Source: DATKPA01 sp051955985
Lineage (GTDB): Bacteria > Planctomycetota > Phycisphaerae > WQYP01
NCBI GenBank assembly: GCA_051955985.1
Contig: JBQCGD010000079.1
Span: forward strand, 1 to 64,000
Direction of reading: 5' to 3'
Length of the DNA stretch: 64,000 bases
Below the pieces are notes generated by a model that saw only the letters and a program-made list of their open reading frames with translations, searched no databases and was not told the origin of the DNA. The position numbers were made by a program, and so were the translations under genes. Shown one piece after another: positions 60,390 through 64,000 of this stretch. Position 1 is the first letter of the stretch; each line of letters opens with the position of its first letter.

Positions 60390-61129
60390 CCTCGCATCGG
60401 TACGATGCGCGCCTCCGCCACATGCGTCCTCACCCCGTGCAGCGCCAAATTGCACCACCGCGGCGCCGCATGCCCCGCCGGATTCCGCGCCCCATCCAGG
60501 ATCACCGAATCCGCCGTCACAATCACCTCCCCCGATTTCGCCAGCTCCGGATCCGGGTCCGGCAACAGCCTCACCTCCCACGCCCACCCGCGCTCCCCCG
60601 CAATCTCCTCCATCATCTTTTTCAACCGCCCCGAATTCGACACCGGCGCATCCAGCAGAAAGCACGCCCGCATCACCCTGAGATCAACCAGCGTCCGCCC
60701 GATGATCTCCAGTGCCGGCCCCGTCTCCGCCACCCGCTTGTAATGACCGTGCATCGACGCCAGGTCCCGCAAACAATAATCCCGCCCATGCAAAAGCACC
60801 GCCCCGCCCAACGCCGCCTCAATCGTCGTCAGCAGGTTGTACCCATCAATTAAAAGAGAACTCCCCGCCACCCGCTCCAGCGACACACAATTCGCGCACC
60901 GCAATTCCAGCGACGCATCCGAACACGACGACCGCATCACCGCCAACCGCTGCCGCTCCGTCAGCCCATACCGATCTCCCACAATCTTCAGCGACGAAGG
61001 CAACGCATACCCACGCGACAGCAACCACGAAAGATCATGCGTCGCCGATTGCAACTCCCCCCACCGCTCCCGCGCAAACAACTCCCCATCCTCCGGGTGT
61101 GGCCCACGATGTTGCCGTTTATCAGGCAT
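60386..61129 (-). CDS. DUF434/DUF5616 protein (NYN/PIN-like fold)
   Basis: 247 residues. N-terminal DUF434 part: HDLSWLLSRGYALPSSLKIV, GDRYGLTERQRLAVMRSSCS. C-terminal DUF5616 part: LLIDGYNLLTTIEAALGGAV, LLHGRDYCLRDLASMHGHYK, then ACFLLDAPVSNSGRLKKMME and GEVIVTADSVILD. Aspartates in LIDGYN, LLDAP and TADS fit a NYN/PIN-like nuclease fold. Known family, unknown function, probably on RNA. Convergent with the Trm112-like gene; the stops share bases 60386-60389 (CTAA read on both strands). Confidence 0.85.
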   Translation of the reverse strand: MPDKRQHRGPHPEDGELFARERWGELQSATHDLSWLLSRGYALPSSLKIVGDRYGLTERQRLAVMRSSCSDASLELRCANCVSLERVAGSSLLIDGYNLLTTIEAALGGAVLLHGRDYCLRDLASMHGHYKRVAETGPALEIIGRTLVDLRVMRACFLLDAPVSNSGRLKKMMEEIAGERGWAWEVRLLPDPDPELAKSGEVIVTADSVILDGARNPAGHAAPRWCNLALHGVRTHVAEARIVPMRG

Positions 61130-61147
61130 CCCAACATGATACCCAAG

Positions 61148-61169
61148 CCCACGGCTTCCACGCCGTGGG
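61148..61169. other. GC-rich palindrome CCCACGGC-N6-GCCGTGGG
   Basis: A perfect 8-bp inverted repeat with a six-base spacer (ttccac), in the 170-bp gap upstream of the DUF434 gene. Single copy here. The style (short GC palindrome between genes) matches the other families. Confidence 0.6.
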
Positions 61170-61265
61170 GATTATGGACGATCCCCGCGCAAATCCAACT
61201 CTCGAACCACTCCCCGACGCGCCGCGCGACGTTTCCGTCATTCCCTCATTCGTCATTCGAATTTG

Positions 61266-61304
61266 ATTCGTCCTTCGTCCTTCGTCATTTGTCATTTGTC
61301 ATTC
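61266..61304. repeat. Heptamer array over the agmatine deiminase stop codon
   Basis: Units ATTCGTC, CTTCGTC, CTTCGTC, ATTTGTC, ATTTGTC and a partial ATTC. Related units (CATTCGT, CATTCGA) precede it from 61246. The stop codon of the minus-strand gene (61299-61301) is read from within the array. Confidence 0.85.
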
Positions 61305-62429
61305 CGCGCCCGGCTGCTGCTGCGTCATGCAATGCAACGTCCCCAGCCCCCACACCAGATCCCGGCAATACACCGGAATCACCGGCCGGTCCTTGAAAAA
61401 CCGCTCCAACACCTTCAGCGCGGCCCCATCGTTCGGATCATTAAACACCGGCACCAGCACCCCTGCGTTAGCAATGTAAAAGTTCGCATAACTCGCCGGC
61501 AACCGCTGCCCCTCAAAATAGACCGGCGCCGGGAGCGGCAGCTCCACCACCGTGAACGGCTTCCCCTTCGCATCCCGCATCTTCTGCAGCCGCTTCCAGT
61601 TCTCCTTCATCGGCGCATAGTTCGCATCCGATTTGTCCGTCTCCACGCACGCCACGATCGTCGTCGCATTCACAAACCGCGCCGTGTCATCGATATGCCC
61701 GTGCGTATCATCCCCCGCAATCCCCTTGTCCAGCCACAGCGTCTTTGTCACGCCCAGGTAATCCGCCAGCGTATTCTCCACCCGCTCGCGCGAAAACCCT
61801 GGGTTCCGCTGCTGCACCTCCGACAGCAGGCACTCCTCCGTCGTCAGCACGCACCCCGCCCCGTTCACATCAATCGATCCCCCCTCCAGCACAAACCGCT
61901 GCAGCTCCCCACCATCGTTCTCCCCGAACGCCGCGAACCGCTCCATCTCCAGGTAATCCGCCACCACCGTCGGCAACTGATCGTCCAACTCATTGTTGTC
62001 ATACTTCGCCCACGCATTGAACTTGAAATCGTTCAACGCCGTCGCCCGCTTCTTCCCCGCCCCCTTCTGCACAAAAATCGGCCCGCTGTCGCGCGTCCAC
62101 ACCCGGTCCGTCGCCTGCACATGCAGCGTCACATGCGCCAGGTTCACGCCGTTCCGCTCCAGGATTTTCAGCACTTCCTTCTTGAACCGCCCGCGCTGCG
62201 AAGGCTGCACGAAAATATGCACCCGCTCCCCCTGCGCCAGCAGCCGCACAATCTCCGCATAAATCCACGGGATCGGCTCAAACTTGTCCGGCCAGTCCTC
62301 CTGATTGTGCGGCCACGCAATCCACGTCGCCTCGTGCGGCGCCCACTCCGCCGGCATCGCATATCCCTGCGCGGCAGGCGTCTGAAAATCGGGCGGAAGA
62401 TCCATAGCACTCTGACGATTTGCGGCCAT
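61299..62429 (-). CDS. aguA: Agmatine deiminase
   Basis: 376 residues from ATG 62429 with GGAGGA upstream. Pentein fold: MPAEWAPHEATWIAWPHNQE, RDSGPIFV, EGGSIDVNGAGCVLTTEECL, GIAGDDTHGHIDDTARFVNA (catalytic His and Asp) and the nucleophile Cys in LGTLHCMTQQQP near residue 367. It hydrolyses agmatine to N-carbamoylputrescine and ammonia, a route to putrescine. The partner amidohydrolase (AguB) is not in the window. A good promoter lies upstream (62459-62487). Confidence 0.95.
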   Translation of the reverse strand: MAANRQSAMDLPPDFQTPAAQGYAMPAEWAPHEATWIAWPHNQEDWPDKFEPIPWIYAEIVRLLAQGERVHIFVQPSQRGRFKKEVLKILERNGVNLAHVTLHVQATDRVWTRDSGPIFVQKGAGKKRATALNDFKFNAWAKYDNNELDDQLPTVVADYLEMERFAAFGENDGGELQRFVLEGGSIDVNGAGCVLTTEECLLSEVQQRNPGFSRERVENTLADYLGVTKTLWLDKGIAGDDTHGHIDDTARFVNATTIVACVETDKSDANYAPMKENWKRLQKMRDAKGKPFTVVELPLPAPVYFEGQRLPASYANFYIANAGVLVPVFNDPNDGAALKVLERFFKDRPVIPVYCRDLVWGLGTLHCMTQQQPGAE

Positions 62430-62458
62430 TCAATATTCCTCCAGTTGGAAGGCGACGC

Positions 62459-62487
62459 ATTATAGGAAGACTGCACATTGGGTGAAA
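62459..62487 (-). promoter_or_regulatory. Sigma70-type promoter of aguA
   Basis: On the minus strand: TTTCAC (62482-62487), 17-bp spacer, TATAAT (62459-62464). The leader to ATG 62429 is about 22 bases and contains GGAGGA. Confidence 0.75.
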
Positions 62488-62499
62488 TGCCAGTAGGCT

Positions 62500-62796
62500 T
62501 GATTCTCGTTCCCCTGCAACACCGCCGCCGCCGCCATCGAAGCCGCCGAAAAATCCGCCTTTGACCTCATCATCTCCGACATCGGCATGCCCGAAGTCAC
62601 CGGCATCCAGATGCTCCAGCTCCTCCGCCGCGTTTCTGCCGCACCCGCCGTCGCCCTCAGCGGCTTCGGCATGGAATCCGACATCAGGAAAAGCCTCGAC
62701 GCCGGCTTCGTTGCACACCTCACCAAGCCCATCGACCTCGACCGGCTCCTCTCCGTCATCGAAAGCGTCGCCGCCGGCGCTGACCTCCACTCCTGA
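62500..62796 (+). pseudogene. Truncated response-regulator receiver domain
   Basis: The frame from 62500 reads FSFPCNTAAAAIEAAEKSAF then DLIISDIGMPEVTGIQMLQL, AVALSGFGMESDIRKSLDAG and FVAHLTKPIDLDRLLSVIES. This is the C-terminal two thirds of a receiver domain with the phosphoacceptor Asp (IISD), the Ser of the switch (LSG) and the Lys (TKP). The first part, with the acidic pocket, is missing, and stop codons (TAG, TGA) precede it in frame. An ATG at 62587 exists but would leave only 69 residues. Likely the remains of a hybrid kinase. Confidence 0.75.
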
Positions 62797-62904
62797 AGCG
62801 CACCTCCGGCGGAAAGAATTCCTGCGCACCCCCCGCCTCGCCGCTTGAGCCATAAGTAACCCCGGGTACGATCCAATATATTCCTCCACTCCCGGGAGCT
62901 TCAC

Positions 62905-64000
62905 ATGGCGACAAGCATCAAGCGCCCAACGCGCGCAGCCGCTTCCATCAACCTGCTGCGAGAATTCTCCATCCCCCTCATCGCCGGAATCGTCTTCGCC
63001 CTCGTCTGGGCCAACGCTGCGCCCGCCTCCTACGCCGCCGTCGCCCACGGAAATCTCCGCGGCCTGAACCTCGAGTTCATCGTCAATGAACTCTTCATGG
63101 CCGTCTTCTTCGGCATCGCCGCGGTCGAAATCACCGACAGCCTCTCCCCCGGCGGAAGCATGCACCCCCTTTCCAAGGCCGTCACCCCCCTCCTCGCCAC
63201 CGCAGGCGGCGTCCTCGGCCCCGCCGCCGTCTACCTCCTCCTCAACGCCCTCTGGGGACAACCCGAATTCGCCCACGGCTGGGGCATCGCCACCGCCACC
63301 GACATCGCCCTCGCCTGGCTCGTCGCACGTCTCGTCTTCCCAAAAGGCCACCCCGCCATCGCCTTCCTCCTCCTCCTCGCCATCGCCGACGACGCCATCG
63401 GACTTGCCATCATCGCCATCTTTTATCCCGATCCCGCCCACCCCGTTTCCCTGCCCCCCCTCGCGCTCATCGCCGCCGGAATGGCCATCGCCGCCGCGCT
63501 CCGCCGCTTCCGCATCCGCAGCTACTGGCCCTATCTCCTCGCCGCCGGCTCTCTCTCCTGGACCGGCCTCCTGTGGGCCCACCTCCACCCCGCGCTCGCA
63601 CTCGTCTTCATCGTCCCCTTCATGCCCCACCGCCCGAACCCCCGCCACGAAACCGTCTTCGAACTCGACGAACGCGAACACTCCACCCTCAGCACCTTCG
63701 AACACGAATGGAAAGTCATCGTCGACTTCGGCCTCTTCTTCTTCGGCCTCGTCAACGCCGGCGTCCTCTTCTCCACCGTCGGCACCGTCACCTGGATCAT
63801 CATCGCCGCGCTCTTCCTCGGAAAAACCGCCGGCATCTTCGGCCTCGGCCTCCTCTCCCAAGCCCTCGGCTTCGGCCTCCCCACCGGCATGAACCGCCGC
63901 GACCTCCTCCTCGTCGCCATGACCGCCGCCATCGGCCTCACCGTCGCCCTCTTCGTCGCCGGCGCCGCCTTCCCCGATGGCCCCACCCGCGCCGCCGCCA
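62905..64000 (+). CDS. nhaA: Na+/H+ antiporter NhaA family, 3' end outside the window
   Basis: Open from ATG 62905 to the window edge (365 codons). The family is clear: FSIPLIAGIVFALVWANAAP, NELFMAVFFGIAAVEITDSL, GWGIATATDIALAWLVARLV, and the ion-binding pair in LLLAIADDAIGLAIIAIFYP (adjacent Asp residues), followed by more membrane helices (VIVDFGLFFFGLVNAGVLFS). NhaA exports sodium for protons. The motif normally written VDD is ADD here, and GIPMATDIAF is GIATATDIAL, as in a divergent branch. No terminus visible. Confidence 0.9.
   Translation, partial: MATSIKRPTRAAASINLLREFSIPLIAGIVFALVWANAAPASYAAVAHGNLRGLNLEFIVNELFMAVFFGIAAVEITDSLSPGGSMHPLSKAVTPLLATAGGVLGPAAVYLLLNALWGQPEFAHGWGIATATDIALAWLVARLVFPKGHPAIAFLLLLAIADDAIGLAIIAIFYPDPAHPVSLPPLALIAAGMAIAAALRRFRIRSYWPYLLAAGSLSWTGLLWAHLHPALALVFIVPFMPHRPNPRHETVFELDEREHSTLSTFEHEWKVIVDFGLFFFGLVNAGVLFSTVGTVTWIIIAALFLGKTAGIFGLGLLSQALGFGLPTGMNRRDLLLVAMTAAIGLTVALFVAGAAFPDGPTRAAA

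Noticed and set aside
1..64000. Prophage, integron, IS element or CRISPR array
   Set aside because: No integrase, transposase, Cas gene, phage structural gene or regularly spaced repeats with spacers were seen. The heptamer arrays have no spacers.

Overview
The window is 64 kb of high-GC bacterial chromosome with about 46 protein genes, one tRNA-Ser and no rRNA, CRISPR array, integrase or transposase that I can see. The gene content fits Planctomycetota, possibly a Phycisphaerae-like lineage. It includes a large U32 peptidase, a Tat-exported Gfo/Idh/MocA oxidoreductase next to a secreted GH31 enzyme, a probable PPi-type PEP carboxykinase, a pseudopilin-like H-X9-DG-type membrane protein, and many short palindromes and 7-bp tandem repeats between genes. 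This placement is inference; no marker gene in the window settles it.

Layout. 0-12 kb: U32 peptidase, a PatB/MalY-type C-S lyase, two small proteins of unknown role, a hydroxypyruvate-isomerase-like TIM barrel, a glycogen debranching enzyme, and a GH31 plus Gfo/Idh pair. Five copies of one 18-bp palindrome sit here, four of them at or just beyond the 3' end of a gene. 12-20 kb, all minus strand: a CxxC-x17-CxxC zinc-ribbon protein, probable PPi-PEPCK, a zinc-ribbon membrane protein, an arabinokinase-like GHMP kinase and a PLD/cardiolipin-synthase lipoprotein. 20.3-24.7 kb, all plus strand: a cassette of a small carboxypeptidase-regulatory-like protein, a LysM/peptidoglycan-binding protein, a metallophosphoesterase cut by an in-frame TGA, and a secreted protein. 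It resembles the cargo of contractile secretion systems. 24.7-32 kb: ubiD, ispE, two membrane or secreted proteins, an rfbD-like reductase, and a complete fluoride unit (promoter, fluoride riboswitch, terminator, CLC-F antiporter). 32-40 kb, minus strand: an XRE regulator and a signalling block (hybrid histidine kinase, CheB, CheR-PAS, APH-like kinase), with a long leader carrying a 34-bp tandem repeat. 40-46.5 kb: a KGG protein, a YdjG-like zinc-ribbon protein and a YdjI-like SPFH/GYF protein separated by a PIN toxin-antitoxin pair, a small exported protein, and a fused trehalose-6-phosphate synthase/phosphatase. 47-64 kb: a TPR-like secreted protein, tRNA-Ser(GGA), a ParA-type ATPase fused to a glycogen-binding domain with its partner, an AsmA-like protein, a YihY/BrkB protein, a PSP1/RicT-like protein, a serA-arsR operon, several small genes, agmatine deiminase, a truncated receiver domain and the start of nhaA.

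Genes that may work together: glycogen debranching enzyme, trehalose synthesis and a ParA with a glycogen-binding module suggest storage-carbohydrate metabolism; GH31 and Gfo/Idh suggest breakdown of external sugars; the YdjG/YdjI-like pair and KGG protein suggest envelope or general stress.

Two features cut across gene boundaries. First, strand composition changes in blocks without regard to gene direction: the plus strand is G-rich at about 0-16 kb and 33-46.5 kb and C-rich at about 20-32 kb and 47-64 kb. Second, degenerate tandem arrays with a strict 7-bp period occur at six loci, two of them inside the U32 coding sequence and two covering stop codons. The most interesting leads are these two, the interrupted metallophosphoesterase cassette, the ParA-CBM fusion, and the palindromic operator candidate in front of serA-arsR.
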